DNA from: Nitrospira sp.
GTDB taxonomy: Bacteria; Nitrospirota; Nitrospiria; Nitrospirales; Nitrospiraceae
NCBI GenBank assembly: GCA_020697375.1
Contig: JAJFBJ010000004.1
Location: 1 to 64,000, forward strand
Length of the DNA: 64,000 bases
Reading direction: 5' to 3'
Positions 38,453 to 48,196 of the stretch are shown here, one piece after another. Position numbers and translations under genes: made by a program. Below the pieces are notes generated by a model. It made no database searches. It was not told where the DNA came from and saw nothing but the letters and a program-made list of their open reading frames with translations. The first letter of the stretch is position 1, and each line of letters opens with the position of its first letter.

Positions 38453-39700
38453 TTACGGCGAGCGAGGGAAATCCGAAGCAGTCTTTCCCCGGTTCTGATT
38501 CTCCAGCGAGAGACGTTTCAACACCCCCTTGGCCCGTTCTTCCAAGCGTTCAGCCTCGCCTGAGCGCTGCCTTCTCCTCAACAATGAAGCATAGTTCTTC
38601 AAGGTCTTGGCATAGGCTTCACGGTCATATCCGGAAGATCGCTCGTAGATCCCCAACGCCTGTTTGTAGAGGTCTTCGGACTGCTCAAGCCGGTTTTGAG
38701 ACTGGTAGAGACCTGCCAAATTCTTGAGCTCACCGGCCACCTGAGGATTCTCCGCTCCCTGTCGCTTCTCCCGAATGGCAATGGCCTGTTGGAAGAGGGG
38801 CTCGGCTTGCGTGTAGAGTCCCTGCAATTCGTAGAGCTGCCCCAAACGACTCATCGCATCCGCAGTATCCACATGGTCGTTTCCGATGGACTTCTTAAAA
38901 ATGCTCACCGCTCGTTGATACAGGACCTCGGCCTGTGGATATTGACTCTCGGCCCTATAGGTATCGCCCAGGTTTTCAAGATTCCTCGCCACGATCGGAT
39001 GATGGGGACCAAAGACTTTTTCATGTATTGCCAACGCGCGCTGATAGAGCGGCATTGCACGGGCATGTTGTCCTTGCGCCTGATACATTTTTGCCAGATT
39101 ATCCCGGGTAATCGCCGTGAGGCTGTGTTCCGGCCCAAGCTGTTTTTCGAAAATCACGAGGGCTCGCTGCAAGACCGGCTCAGCATCGGCAAACCGCCGT
39201 TGATCCTGATACACGACGGCTATATTGTTCAGGCTTTCGGCCGTCTTGCTATCGTCTGGTCCATAGGCTTTCTCGCGGATTTCCCTGGCTCGTTGATGGA
39301 GCGCTTCAGATTGCGCATAGAGCCCTTGCAGCCGATAGAGTTCCCCTAAATCAGTCAGGCTTGCGGCAGACTCGGCATGATCCGATCCGTAAACACGTTC
39401 GCGGATCGCCAGCGCTTCCTGAAAGAGCGACTCAGCTCGCGGGTACCGGCCTAACTCCCGGTTGACCTGACCCAACTGGCTGAGAGTTTCAGCCAGCCGC
39501 TTGCCCTGCGGATCCAGGACTTCCGCTTCCTTGCGAGCCGCCACGAAGGATTCCTCGGCATGCGTGTAATCGCCGGAATGTAGGGCGTTATTACCCTCAT
39601 GCATCGCGGAACGCCAGCGCTGATCCTCCGCACAACCGGCCAGCGCACTCAACAACGCCATACCGATGGCGCACATATGCCTGTTCGACCCATGATTCAT
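38453..39700 (-). CDS. TPR (kinesin-light-chain type) lipoprotein
   Basis: The 415-residue protein starts with a lipoprotein signal (ALLSALAGC), so it should be anchored by lipid at the membrane. About nine 42-residue tetratricopeptide repeats of the kinesin-light-chain kind follow, each ending near ALAIREKxxGxxH. Such repeats bind partner proteins. The ATG at 39700 is preferred over a TTG at 39709. No partner is obvious; it lies downstream of the glycan cluster on the same strand after a 249-base gap and could act in surface assembly. Function is unknown. Confidence 0.85.
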   Translation of the reverse strand: MNHGSNRHMCAIGMALLSALAGCAEDQRWRSAMHEGNNALHSGDYTHAEESFVAARKEAEVLDPQGKRLAETLSQLGQVNRELGRYPRAESLFQEALAIRERVYGSDHAESAASLTDLGELYRLQGLYAQSEALHQRAREIREKAYGPDDSKTAESLNNIAVVYQDQRRFADAEPVLQRALVIFEKQLGPEHSLTAITRDNLAKMYQAQGQHARAMPLYQRALAIHEKVFGPHHPIVARNLENLGDTYRAESQYPQAEVLYQRAVSIFKKSIGNDHVDTADAMSRLGQLYELQGLYTQAEPLFQQAIAIREKRQGAENPQVAGELKNLAGLYQSQNRLEQSEDLYKQALGIYERSSGYDREAYAKTLKNYASLLRRRQRSGEAERLEERAKGVLKRLSLENQNRGKTASDFPRSP

Positions 39701-39949
39701 AATGATCAACTCTCGGAACAGATGAGAATAGGTTCGCGGTTTGCGTTGGCCCCGGCAGACACGTCAGGTACAGACTTACGCCCCTGTTGCGTCTCAAATC
39801 AACCCTCTCTTAGACTTTTTTCTTCATGGTCACTCCCTCATCATTTCAATGCCCGTATCTATGTCGTCACAATGTGGAACAGCCGAGCGCCTTGTCACTT
39901 CAAATGTTAATAGATATTGCCGACACAGGCTCACGTAGGAAGGCACGAA

Positions 39950-41971
39950 TCATTCTTCTGCAGAATGGCCGACGTGGGGAGCAAGTGTGGCGATACCCGA
40001 CGTATCATAGGGCAACACGCTGAACACTTTCGCCACGTCGACGGCCGGCTTGCCTGGCCGCAAAACCTTTTGCCCTAACGTTGCCAGCAGGGAGAGCGGC
40101 ACGAGCGCCATCCTGGGAAGCCAGATTACGGTGAGGTCTGGATTGGACCGGCGAAGGCGATCCAAAAGTTCCCGTTTGGTCGGTGAAACCGGATCGAGAA
40201 GATTCAAGGGACTCGCCACTCTGTCCCAGGAGTCCACCATCCAAGCCATGAATCGACCGGAGAACCCGACATCCACGACTCCCAGACGGTCGCTGGAGGA
40301 GCCCACGGCCACGAAGATGTTACCTAAGCGTTTGCCAAGGCGCCCAGGCGGGTCAAAGTCGCGATAGTCCACCAACGCCCCCGGACGAACGACTTTCACG
40401 GAGAGGCCGAGCTCCCTGCCCAACTGCACCGCGAGCCGCTCCGACTCGAGCTTCCCCCACACATAGGGCCCCGATCCCTTGCTATCCGGCTCCAACGGAT
40501 GGTCATCGCCGATCGGCTCACCGTTCCCCTGAGCCAACACGGCGAGACTGCTCACATGGACGAACTGCGCAATGCCGGCAGAGGCCGCTCCACGGATCAT
40601 GTGCTCCGTCGCGTCCAGTGAATTACGCTGATGCTCGGGCCATCCGCCGGCGGTTTCTGCAGCCGCGTGAATGACCGTATCCACGCCTTTAAAAAGATCT
40701 GCGGCAATACCGGTTGCCACATCGGCTACCACGTATTCAGCGCCGGCAATACGCTCCCAGGGGGAGGGCTCACGACGCGCCACCACTCGGACAGGCCGGC
40801 CACGCGAGAGCAGCGCGCGCACGATTTCCTTTCCCAAAAATCCTGTTCCACCGGTCACCAGCACTCCCCGGCAATCCACTTGTCCCGGCGCAGCGGCCGC
40901 CAACGCTTTGGCTTCTGCTGCCTTAAGGGCTTGCGCCACCCGATCGCAGATACGGACGGTCTCCAGCACACTTTCCGGGGACAGAGGCGAAGGGGTTCCG
41001 TTTCGTGCAGACGCGTAAAAGGCCGAAAAGAGTTCCGCCAAACCGGGATAACTCTGCTGGCTCCTGAGGAAGCGGCTTGCCATGGCCGAGGTCGTACCAA
41101 TCAGCAGCTGCCAGGCCTGTCGATAGGGCGCGAATAGTTTATCGATACCCGACGAACCGGGACCCACGGAGCGCTGCGTGGTACTCCGGACATAATCGGC
41201 AAACAATGACCCATTCCGCCCGACCACACGCAGATAACTTTCGACGGGACGGCCCTCCAATGTCACGACCAAGCTACCGGTCACTCCGCCTCGCCGCACT
41301 AAGGCATGTACCGTTCCCGCCTGGCTCACCTCCAGCGACAGCAGCTCGCTACGACCCTCAGCGGCCTGCTCCAAAACCTGAAGCAACAGATAGACCGGAT
41401 GCGGCAGGATATCGACCAGCTGATGGTCCGCGCGCAGGATCTTGCGACCTCCCGGCGCATGACGGACGGTCCGGAAGGAAAAATAACTTTCGACATGTAC
41501 GATCCGGCCGATCGAGGGCAGATAGCGAGTCAACACCCGAGTGGGCGGCTCGTATAGCAGCTGGTGGCCGGCACAGACCCGAAGTCCCTTCGCACCGGCC
41601 TCCGTCAGGATGTGCTGTGCATCCTCCACAGATTCGGTAAAGGGCTTCTCGACATAAATGTGGCACCCCTTCTTCAGGGCCATACGAGCCAGCAGAGCAT
41701 GGGAGGCCGGAGGTGTGATGATATGCACCACATTGAGATGCTCGGATGCGAAAAGCTCTTCCGGTGTTTTAAAACATGCGATCCCAGGCACGAGGTCGCG
41801 CATGGCCGCCTGTGCGGCGTCTGACGGGTCCGCCACCGCGACCAGTTGGACGCCGGAGCAGCGCAAGATTGCTCTGGCATGGTGCTGCGCATGGCGGCCC
41901 GCGCCAATGAGCGCGATCCGTAGCGGGTGCGTATCCAGAGTTGTAGTGTGATGGTTTGTCACAGGCGGCAT
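39950..41971 (-). CDS. Gfo/Idh/MocA dehydrogenase fused to SDR epimerase
   Basis: This single 673-residue frame joins two sugar-modifying enzymes. Residues 17-350 form a Gfo/Idh/MocA-type NAD(P) dehydrogenase with GAGRHA at 23-28 and the catalytic EKP at 108-110. After an Ala-rich linker (about 350-366) residues 367-665 form an extended SDR/NAD-dependent epimerase with GGTGFLG at 374-380, an HVSS serine segment and a YVWGK (YxxxK) catalytic pair. Each half has its cofactor loop and catalytic residues, so both could be active. It closes the glycan cluster and would act on a nucleotide sugar. The fusion appears uncommon. Confidence 0.88.
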   Translation of the reverse strand: MPPVTNHHTTTLDTHPLRIALIGAGRHAQHHARAILRCSGVQLVAVADPSDAAQAAMRDLVPGIACFKTPEELFASEHLNVVHIITPPASHALLARMALKKGCHIYVEKPFTESVEDAQHILTEAGAKGLRVCAGHQLLYEPPTRVLTRYLPSIGRIVHVESYFSFRTVRHAPGGRKILRADHQLVDILPHPVYLLLQVLEQAAEGRSELLSLEVSQAGTVHALVRRGGVTGSLVVTLEGRPVESYLRVVGRNGSLFADYVRSTTQRSVGPGSSGIDKLFAPYRQAWQLLIGTTSAMASRFLRSQQSYPGLAELFSAFYASARNGTPSPLSPESVLETVRICDRVAQALKAAEAKALAAAAPGQVDCRGVLVTGGTGFLGKEIVRALLSRGRPVRVVARREPSPWERIAGAEYVVADVATGIAADLFKGVDTVIHAAAETAGGWPEHQRNSLDATEHMIRGAASAGIAQFVHVSSLAVLAQGNGEPIGDDHPLEPDSKGSGPYVWGKLESERLAVQLGRELGLSVKVVRPGALVDYRDFDPPGRLGKRLGNIFVAVGSSSDRLGVVDVGFSGRFMAWMVDSWDRVASPLNLLDPVSPTKRELLDRLRRSNPDLTVIWLPRMALVPLSLLATLGQKVLRPGKPAVDVAKVFSVLPYDTSGIATLAPHVGHSAEE

Positions 41972-42192
41972 CTGCTTGTGGTCCTACTCTATTCTATTCT
42001 TACGATTATTTGAGATCTTTCTGACTCGAAGAGCATGTGGATGCTCACATCCCATGCTGAATGTGTGATTTTGCGCTGGACATTCCCGCTGAATGATAGA
42101 GAGCAGCCGCAGTGGCCCACCCAGCCGGCGCTGAATTACCATTTGGAAGAGGCTATGCCACAGTGTACGTCCGAAGGAAAAACGCACCTACA

Positions 42193-43311
42193 CTAGTTCT
42201 TACGATAGAATCCGGCGATCGTCTCGACCACATACTCCAGCTGCTCATCCGTCAACTCAGCATAAATCGGAATCGAGAGCACTTCCTCAGCTGCACGTTC
42301 CGATTGCAAAAATGCACCCTTCTGATAGCCCAAACTTCGGTAACAATCCTGCAGATGCATGGGCCGCGGGTAATACACTTCTGTCCCCACCCCCTGGTCC
42401 TTCAGGTAACTTCGCAATTCATCTCGTTTCTGAACACGGATAGTGAATTGATTATAGACGTGAAAATTGCCGGCATCCACGAACGGCAAGGTGACTCGGT
42501 CCAGTAACTTCGCCTCCGTGAATAACCGTTCATAACGCGCAGCGTTCCTCCGACGGCCTTCCGCCCACTGATCCAACCGCTTCAACTTCACCAATAAAAC
42601 AGCCGCCTGTAGCGCATCGAGGCGGCTGTTGATGCCGATGGCTTCGTGGACATAGCGCACTCGGCTGCCATGCACTCTCAACATGGCGATGGATTGGGCC
42701 AACGCTTCGTCGTTCGCCGTCACCATGCCCGCATCACCGAAGCCCCCCAGGTTTTTCGAAGGAAAGAAGCTGAAGCAGGCCAGATCCCCCAACACGCCGG
42801 CTCGCCGTCCGTTCAGTCCGGCTCCGATAGCCTGACAGGCATCTTCGATCACGCCGATCTTATGTCGTCGCGCAATTTCATTAATGGTCCCCATGTCTGC
42901 GCATTGACCGAATAGGTGCACAGGGATGATCGCCTTGGTCCGCTGCGTAAGGGCACGCTCGAGCAGGCTCGGGTCCATGTTAAAACTATCCGGCCGGATA
43001 TCGATGAACACCGGCTGAGCTCCCAGCCTGGATATGGCTCCGGCTGTCGCGAAAAATGTAAAGGGCACGGTGACGACTTCGTCTCCCGCCTTTACTCCCA
43101 TCGCCATGAGGGCCAATAGTAGCGCATCGCTGCCGGACGCCACGCCGACCGCATGGGCGCTGCCGACATAGGTTGCGATCGCCTGTTCCAACGCCTGCAC
43201 GCGCGGACCAAGAATAAAACCTTGCTCGTCGCAGGTGGCTTCGATCGCAGCCATAATTTCATTGCGCATCGTTAGATATTGGACTTTCAGATCAAGCAGC
43301 GGAATGTCCAT
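42193..43311 (-). CDS. DegT/DnrJ/EryC1 sugar aminotransferase
   Basis: The 372-residue PLP enzyme transfers an amino group to a keto nucleotide sugar. The PLP lysine is Lys186 in SFFPSKNLGG and the cofactor-contacting Asp157 is in VIEDACQAIG. The opening DIPLLDLKVQY and the PFTFFATAGAISRLGAQPVF segment match the WbpE/VioA-like branch. It is 10 bases from the adjacent glycosyltransferase. Substrate is likely a 3- or 4-keto hexose or uronic acid. A 221-base gap separates it from the dehydrogenase-epimerase gene. Confidence 0.93.
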   Translation of the reverse strand: MDIPLLDLKVQYLTMRNEIMAAIEATCDEQGFILGPRVQALEQAIATYVGSAHAVGVASGSDALLLALMAMGVKAGDEVVTVPFTFFATAGAISRLGAQPVFIDIRPDSFNMDPSLLERALTQRTKAIIPVHLFGQCADMGTINEIARRHKIGVIEDACQAIGAGLNGRRAGVLGDLACFSFFPSKNLGGFGDAGMVTANDEALAQSIAMLRVHGSRVRYVHEAIGINSRLDALQAAVLLVKLKRLDQWAEGRRRNAARYERLFTEAKLLDRVTLPFVDAGNFHVYNQFTIRVQKRDELRSYLKDQGVGTEVYYPRPMHLQDCYRSLGYQKGAFLQSERAAEEVLSIPIYAELTDEQLEYVVETIAGFYRKN

Positions 43312-43321
43312 CGTCTCCCGT

Positions 43322-44515
43322 TTATCCTCCCGATCGATTGACCTGCAACCTCATATCCTCATTCCAAGACATGGCATGCAGGAGATAGGTATACAGTGAG
43401 TGATGCTGCTTCACCGATTCTTGAATCGTAAATTCTTCTGGAAACGAGTCCGAATTCATTCGAAGGTCAGCGCGATAGCGTTCATCCTTTAGGATCTGGC
43501 AAACCCGCTCCGCCATGGCTTGAACATCCCCGGCTTCACAGAGCATTCCTTGCGCCGGTTCAACAATCGCTTCCGAAGAGCCGCCGACTCGCGTGGCGAC
43601 AATCGGCACGCAGCTGGCCCTTGCCTCCAGGAGAACACAGGGCAATCCTTCCCACAGGGAGGTCAACAGAAATACATCGAAAGCCTTCAAAAGAGCCGCC
43701 ACGTCCCGCCGCCAGCCCAACAAGGTGACTCGCTCCTGAAGCCCATTTGCGGTTATCAATTCTTCGATCTGGGGTCGCAAGGCTCCGTCTCCGACCAGGA
43801 CACATCTCGCTGCCGGGATACGCTGGCACACGATCGACGCGACGCGGATGAAGTCGTCGGGAGATTTTTGCGGTTTCAAACATGAGACCGTTCCAACCAG
43901 CAGATGGTCGGGACCGACTCCCAGCATGGCTCGAAGCCGATGACGCTCCGCTGAACCCATTCGGCTTGCGTACGGCGCCGGATCGATGCCTGGCCTCACC
44001 ACGGACACCTTGGACGCGGTGAAGAGCCCCCAATCTATGCCCTGGCGGCGATCCGCCTGCGACACCGCAATCCAATGCGTGGTGACCCGGCCGACGATCC
44101 ATTCAAGCAGGATCAGCACTCTTCTTAGCCAGAAGGGCTGCGCAGGATTCACACCGTATCCATGGATCGTATGCAAGATACAAGGAACCCCTGCAATCCA
44201 GGCAGCCAGGCGCCCTAGGATACCAGCTTTTGAACTATGGGTGTGCACAATCTTGGGACGAAGATGCCGAAACGTGCGGACTAATTCCCACAAGGCGTGC
44301 AAATCCCGGAACGGCCGAATTTCGCGCAAAAGAGAAGAGACGATGCGAACCTCGACTCCCGTGAGACCCCTTGCCTCATCCGTCAGGAGGCCTCCGGGTC
44401 CGGCAATCAGGACCGGGCGGAATTCGTTTCGATTCAAACTCGACACGATGTGCATCGCCACTGCCTGTGCGCCGCCTAATTCCAGTTTTGTGATGACATG
44501 ACAGATGAGGTGCAT
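43322..44515 (-). CDS. Family 4 glycosyltransferase
   Basis: The 397-residue enzyme has the GT-B fold of GT4 transferases. The N-terminal ICHVITKLELGGAQAVAMHI is typical. The C-terminal donor domain has VGTVSCLKPQKSPDDFIRVA, LGWRRDVAALLKAFDVFLL and the EX7E-type segment SLWEGLPCVLLEARASCVPI. It should add one sugar to a lipid-linked glycan at the cytoplasmic membrane face. The ATG at 44515 is preferred over an earlier start at 44608, which would overlap the neighbour. It sits 11 bases after the flavoprotein gene. Confidence 0.93.
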   Translation of the reverse strand: MHLICHVITKLELGGAQAVAMHIVSSLNRNEFRPVLIAGPGGLLTDEARGLTGVEVRIVSSLLREIRPFRDLHALWELVRTFRHLRPKIVHTHSSKAGILGRLAAWIAGVPCILHTIHGYGVNPAQPFWLRRVLILLEWIVGRVTTHWIAVSQADRRQGIDWGLFTASKVSVVRPGIDPAPYASRMGSAERHRLRAMLGVGPDHLLVGTVSCLKPQKSPDDFIRVASIVCQRIPAARCVLVGDGALRPQIEELITANGLQERVTLLGWRRDVAALLKAFDVFLLTSLWEGLPCVLLEARASCVPIVATRVGGSSEAIVEPAQGMLCEAGDVQAMAERVCQILKDERYRADLRMNSDSFPEEFTIQESVKQHHSLYTYLLHAMSWNEDMRLQVNRSGG

Positions 44516-44526
44516 GGGTGAGACGT

Positions 44527-45837
44527 TCAGGCTGCGGCCTTCATTCGCAACCGTGCCGCAATCTGTTGTCCTTGGGCAATCGCATCTTCCATCGAGGTGT
44601 GCTCCCATAATCCATACCGCCCGATCGAAGAAATTCCGCGCCGTTCCAGCTCGGCAAGCAGTTCTTGTACGGCGCGGTTCCGATGCCGATCGAACAGCAC
44701 GTATGCGTAATGCAGATTCTTTACGTCCGCCATAACAATGTCGTCGGTTCGCCGCAGCACACCGGCTTGTTCCAATCCTCTCCGGACCCGTTCGATGAGA
44801 ACCTCCTCAGACTCCTGCTCCGCCGGCTGATGCGAGATTTCGACATAGAGGGAACTGCAACCGGCACGTCCCATGTCGGGAGAGAAATTCATCGGAAACC
44901 CTGCGCGATAGAACGGATACCGGTGTTCGGGAAAATAGACCCAGTGTTTGTCGGAAATGTGTTCACGCGCAACGGCCAAATTCACGTTGTAGACGGACAC
45001 CCATCGCAAGGCCGCTGCGAGTTCATGCATTGATGGCGGCAAATCGACGCAGCGCCGCACCAATTCGGGCAAGGGAATCGTCGAGACCACCCGCTCATAG
45101 GTTTCGGTTCGCTCGCCGCGCGAGCTGCGGAACAGCGCTCGCCGACTTGCCGTCTCGATCTCGACCAGTTCGGAACCGTAGGAGAGCTGATCGACTCCGG
45201 GTAGAAATGCCTCCGGCAACACCTTGATTCCGCCGCTCGCGGGATAGAGAAACGAGGGGTTATACCCAAACGCCTTATCTTTGATGCCTAACGCGCCATT
45301 GACGACATCCTTTACGTCCGGCTTTGGTACGAGCCACGATACCCAATCGGAGGTGAGCTCATCGAGGGACACCTGCCAGAGCTTTTCGTTGAAGGGCACC
45401 ATGAAATGTTTCGCGAAACCCTCGCCGAGGCTGTCGATGATCCATTCCTTGAACGACCGATTCTCGGACGGGGGCCTAGACGACGACTCCGACAATGTCG
45501 CGATAAATCCCAATAGACATTCCCGCACGACTTGGGGCGGAAGGCCGTGCGTATTCACCTGGAACGGATACTCCGTATAGGTGTCATGCGAGAAGACATA
45601 GGACTTGCGCGCATGTCGTTGCAACTGGTCGGGAAGCAGAGTTTCCACCAAGGCCTTGATGGCCGTTTGGCGGAAGTGGAGCAGATGCCCTGTGTAATCG
45701 AACGTAAAGCCGTCTTTTACGTACGATCGGCAGAGGCCGCCGGCCTCGCGTTCCCGCTCCAGTATTTTGTACGGCACCCCTCGCAGGTGATAGGCCGCAC
45801 TCAGGCCGGCCAACCCAGCCCCGATGATCAGAATCAT
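44527..45837 (-). CDS. FAD-dependent UGM/amine-oxidase-like protein
   Basis: The 436-residue flavoprotein has an N-terminal Rossmann motif (IIGAGLAGLSAAYHL) and the ADP-binding EREREAGGLCRS. The segment FTFDYTGHLLHF and later SIGRYGLWEHTSMEDAIAQG fit the protoporphyrinogen-oxidase/UDP-galactopyranose-mutase-like superfamily. Similar proteins are frequent in polysaccharide clusters, where they may oxidise or isomerise sugars. Its actual reaction is unknown. It overlaps the WecA-like gene by four bases. Confidence 0.85.
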   Translation of the reverse strand: MILIIGAGLAGLSAAYHLRGVPYKILEREREAGGLCRSYVKDGFTFDYTGHLLHFRQTAIKALVETLLPDQLQRHARKSYVFSHDTYTEYPFQVNTHGLPPQVVRECLLGFIATLSESSSRPPSENRSFKEWIIDSLGEGFAKHFMVPFNEKLWQVSLDELTSDWVSWLVPKPDVKDVVNGALGIKDKAFGYNPSFLYPASGGIKVLPEAFLPGVDQLSYGSELVEIETASRRALFRSSRGERTETYERVVSTIPLPELVRRCVDLPPSMHELAAALRWVSVYNVNLAVAREHISDKHWVYFPEHRYPFYRAGFPMNFSPDMGRAGCSSLYVEISHQPAEQESEEVLIERVRRGLEQAGVLRRTDDIVMADVKNLHYAYVLFDRHRNRAVQELLAELERRGISSIGRYGLWEHTSMEDAIAQGQQIAARLRMKAAA

Positions 45838-46892
45838 AACGGTCCCGGCCTTTCTGCCGGGCGGGACGCCGACACCTCAGCCATCGAGGCCGCGCTCACG
45901 CTCGACACATTCACGCGAGTCAATGCCACGGCAGCCACAGCCAGGCACAATATCGTGATGCCGCTCAACATTACGGCGAGATCCTGACGGACCGCCATGA
46001 CGAGAAGGCCGACCGCGCCCAAGAGCGCCGCGGCCAGATAACTGATCAGCACGACTTGCGTGACAGTCAGACCCCAGTGACGAAGCCGGATCGCCATGTG
46101 ATCGGGACTGCCGAGAAACACCGGCAAACCGCGCAAGAAACGAACGTACATGACGAAGAACGTGTCAAAGATCGGTATCCCCAGGATCAGGACCGGGGTC
46201 AGGAGGGATACAGAGTGGCCCTCGGTATATCGTCCAATCATCGACAGGGCTCCGAGCATCAACCCGATGAACATCGCGCCGGAATCTCCCATATAAATGG
46301 AAGCTGGCCGCCAGTTGTATCGAAGGAACCCCAGCAAGCTGCCCATGAGCGCCGCCAACATGAACGCGATGGTCTGATCACCGTTGAGAATTGCTACCAC
46401 ACAGAGAAATGCCGCGCTGATGACACCGATACCGGCCGATAATCCGTCCATGATATCCAAGAGGTTAAAGGCATTGATGATGCCGACCATCCAAAACACC
46501 GTGAGGCCGATATCGATCCAATCCGGAAGCGATGCGATCTCAATGCGAATGCCGCTCTTAATCAAGACGAACACCGCCAGAAATTGTCCGGCTAGTTTTG
46601 TGCCAGGTGATAAGACGCCAAAATCGTCGATCAATCCCAACATGACGATCAGCGTGCCGGATAGCACGATGCCGAGTACGTCGTGCCGGAACTCGAACGT
46701 AAAGGCAAGACTCACAAGGCAGGCGAGATAAATCGCCACACCGCCCAGGTAGGGGACCGGCTCACGTTGATGCTTCAGACGTCCATCCGGACTATCGACG
46801 ATGCCGAACTTCAGGGCCGCCCGGCGCGCAATCGGCACTCCGTATACCGAAAGGAGAGTCGCCAACAGGAATGTGAGCGCGAGGAGGATCAT
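45834..46892 (-). CDS. WecA-like phosphoglycosyltransferase
   Basis: The 352-residue membrane enzyme of the MraY/WecA family attaches a sugar 1-phosphate to undecaprenyl phosphate and so starts glycan assembly. About ten helices are present. The Asp-rich metal-site segments are MLGLIDDFG and AFNLLDIMDGL, followed by YMGDSGAMFIGL, and the late sugar-recognition loop has PIFDTFFVMYVRFL. It overlaps both neighbours by ATGA. The likely donor is UDP-GlcNAc or a related sugar. Confidence 0.92.
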   Translation of the reverse strand: MILLALTFLLATLLSVYGVPIARRAALKFGIVDSPDGRLKHQREPVPYLGGVAIYLACLVSLAFTFEFRHDVLGIVLSGTLIVMLGLIDDFGVLSPGTKLAGQFLAVFVLIKSGIRIEIASLPDWIDIGLTVFWMVGIINAFNLLDIMDGLSAGIGVISAAFLCVVAILNGDQTIAFMLAALMGSLLGFLRYNWRPASIYMGDSGAMFIGLMLGALSMIGRYTEGHSVSLLTPVLILGIPIFDTFFVMYVRFLRGLPVFLGSPDHMAIRLRHWGLTVTQVVLISYLAAALLGAVGLLVMAVRQDLAVMLSGITILCLAVAAVALTRVNVSSVSAASMAEVSASRPAERPGPL

Positions 46893-48025
46893 CGAAGGCC
46901 TGTTGAGTGACCACGGTCGGACATGTGACCGAAGAAGCCGCGCTTTGCCACACAGCTACGATCAGTCTGCGCAAACGTTCGGTACACCTCAGCCAAGCGA
47001 GGACCCCACAACGCCAGAGAATATCGCTCCTCCACCGTCCGGCGCGCTGCCTGCCCTATCCGACTGCGCAGATATGGTTGCCGGCACAGACACTCGAGCC
47101 GGCCATACCAATCCTGCTCCGTGGCAGCGAGGTATCCATTTTCTCCGTTCGTGATGATGTCGCAATTGACGCCGACGGGCGAGGCCACCGACGGCAATCC
47201 GACCGACATATATTGGAGAAGTTTGAGCCCGCATTTGCCCCGTGCCCACTCCGTATTTTCAAGCGGCATCACACCGATCGAGGCATCCTGTATATCCGAC
47301 ACTTCCCTCCGCATATCCCATGGCCTGAATTCGAAGTCCACTCCCTGCAGTCGCGGCGATTGTGAGCTCACCACGCGGAGCCTTACCCGATAGCGGGATT
47401 GAAGCGCTTGGAGCGCCGGCGCAATTACGTCCAAATATTTCAGATTGCAGGCCAATCCGATCCACACGATCGTAATCATGTCGGACGAATGATCGGCTGA
47501 CCCGGCAGGCGGCTGTCGATCGGGAACGAATCGGCCTGTATCAACCACAGTCGGAACGACACAGACCCGAGGCGTAAACTGTTTCGCATAGGAGGCGAGT
47601 CGCTCATTCCCGACAATGGCTCCAGTCGTCATCCTCAGCAAGGCGGGCATCTTTCTCTCGTGCCGGCGAGTCAAATAAATCGCGTCGTCCATTTCCACCA
47701 CAATTCGATATCGGCACTGCAACAACCACTCCATCACCGGGGACACATACGGAAACAACTGCCCCTCGATCACGAGCAAATCCTGCCGGCCAAGACTGAA
47801 CAGCCTCCACAGCCGACGTAGGAACCGGATAAATACATAGGGAGCTTTCAGCAAAGTTCGAAGGGACGATGACTTGACATCAAGTAGGCTGAAATAGGTC
47901 TCATCGAACAATGGAGACACCGTACAGGCGATTCCTTCAGCGCTCAAATGAGGCAAGAACTGAAAAATTCGGTAGCGGCTACTTGGGCCGATGATGGAAG
48001 TTTTTGAGAAATATGTGACTGTCAT
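46889..48025 (-). CDS. Glycosyltransferase (GT-B, GT4-like)
   Basis: The 378-residue protein has a GT-B two-domain pattern. The N-terminal part includes SSRYRIFQFLPHLSAEGI and a hydrophobic VIEGQLFPYVSPVMEWLL. The C-terminal donor domain shows IVWIGLACNLKYLDVIAPAL, then IGVMPLENTEWARGKCGLKL and LQYMSVGLPSVASPVGVN. These fit inverting or retaining GT4-type enzymes of surface glycans. It overlaps the WecA-like gene by four bases, which couples their translation. Confidence 0.9.
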   Translation of the reverse strand: MTVTYFSKTSIIGPSSRYRIFQFLPHLSAEGIACTVSPLFDETYFSLLDVKSSSLRTLLKAPYVFIRFLRRLWRLFSLGRQDLLVIEGQLFPYVSPVMEWLLQCRYRIVVEMDDAIYLTRRHERKMPALLRMTTGAIVGNERLASYAKQFTPRVCVVPTVVDTGRFVPDRQPPAGSADHSSDMITIVWIGLACNLKYLDVIAPALQALQSRYRVRLRVVSSQSPRLQGVDFEFRPWDMRREVSDIQDASIGVMPLENTEWARGKCGLKLLQYMSVGLPSVASPVGVNCDIITNGENGYLAATEQDWYGRLECLCRQPYLRSRIGQAARRTVEERYSLALWGPRLAEVYRTFAQTDRSCVAKRGFFGHMSDRGHSTGLR

Positions 48026-48196
48026 GAGACGTTGCTGCCAAATTGCCTCAGATCGACGCCGGCTGAACCGTGCGTAATGAACAAATAGTACCGTAGTTAC
48101 TGTGCAAGGATAGGTTTTTCGTTGTTTTGAAAGGCACCAAAGCGGAGAAACCAGGAAAACACTATACGAGCCGGCAGACCGATTAGCATCGAAGCA

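Noticed and set aside
41984..42187. 67-codon minus-strand frame filling the gap between two glycan genes
   Set aside because: It starts with GTG without a ribosome site and has no recognised similarity; the gap is A+T-rich and more likely regulatory.
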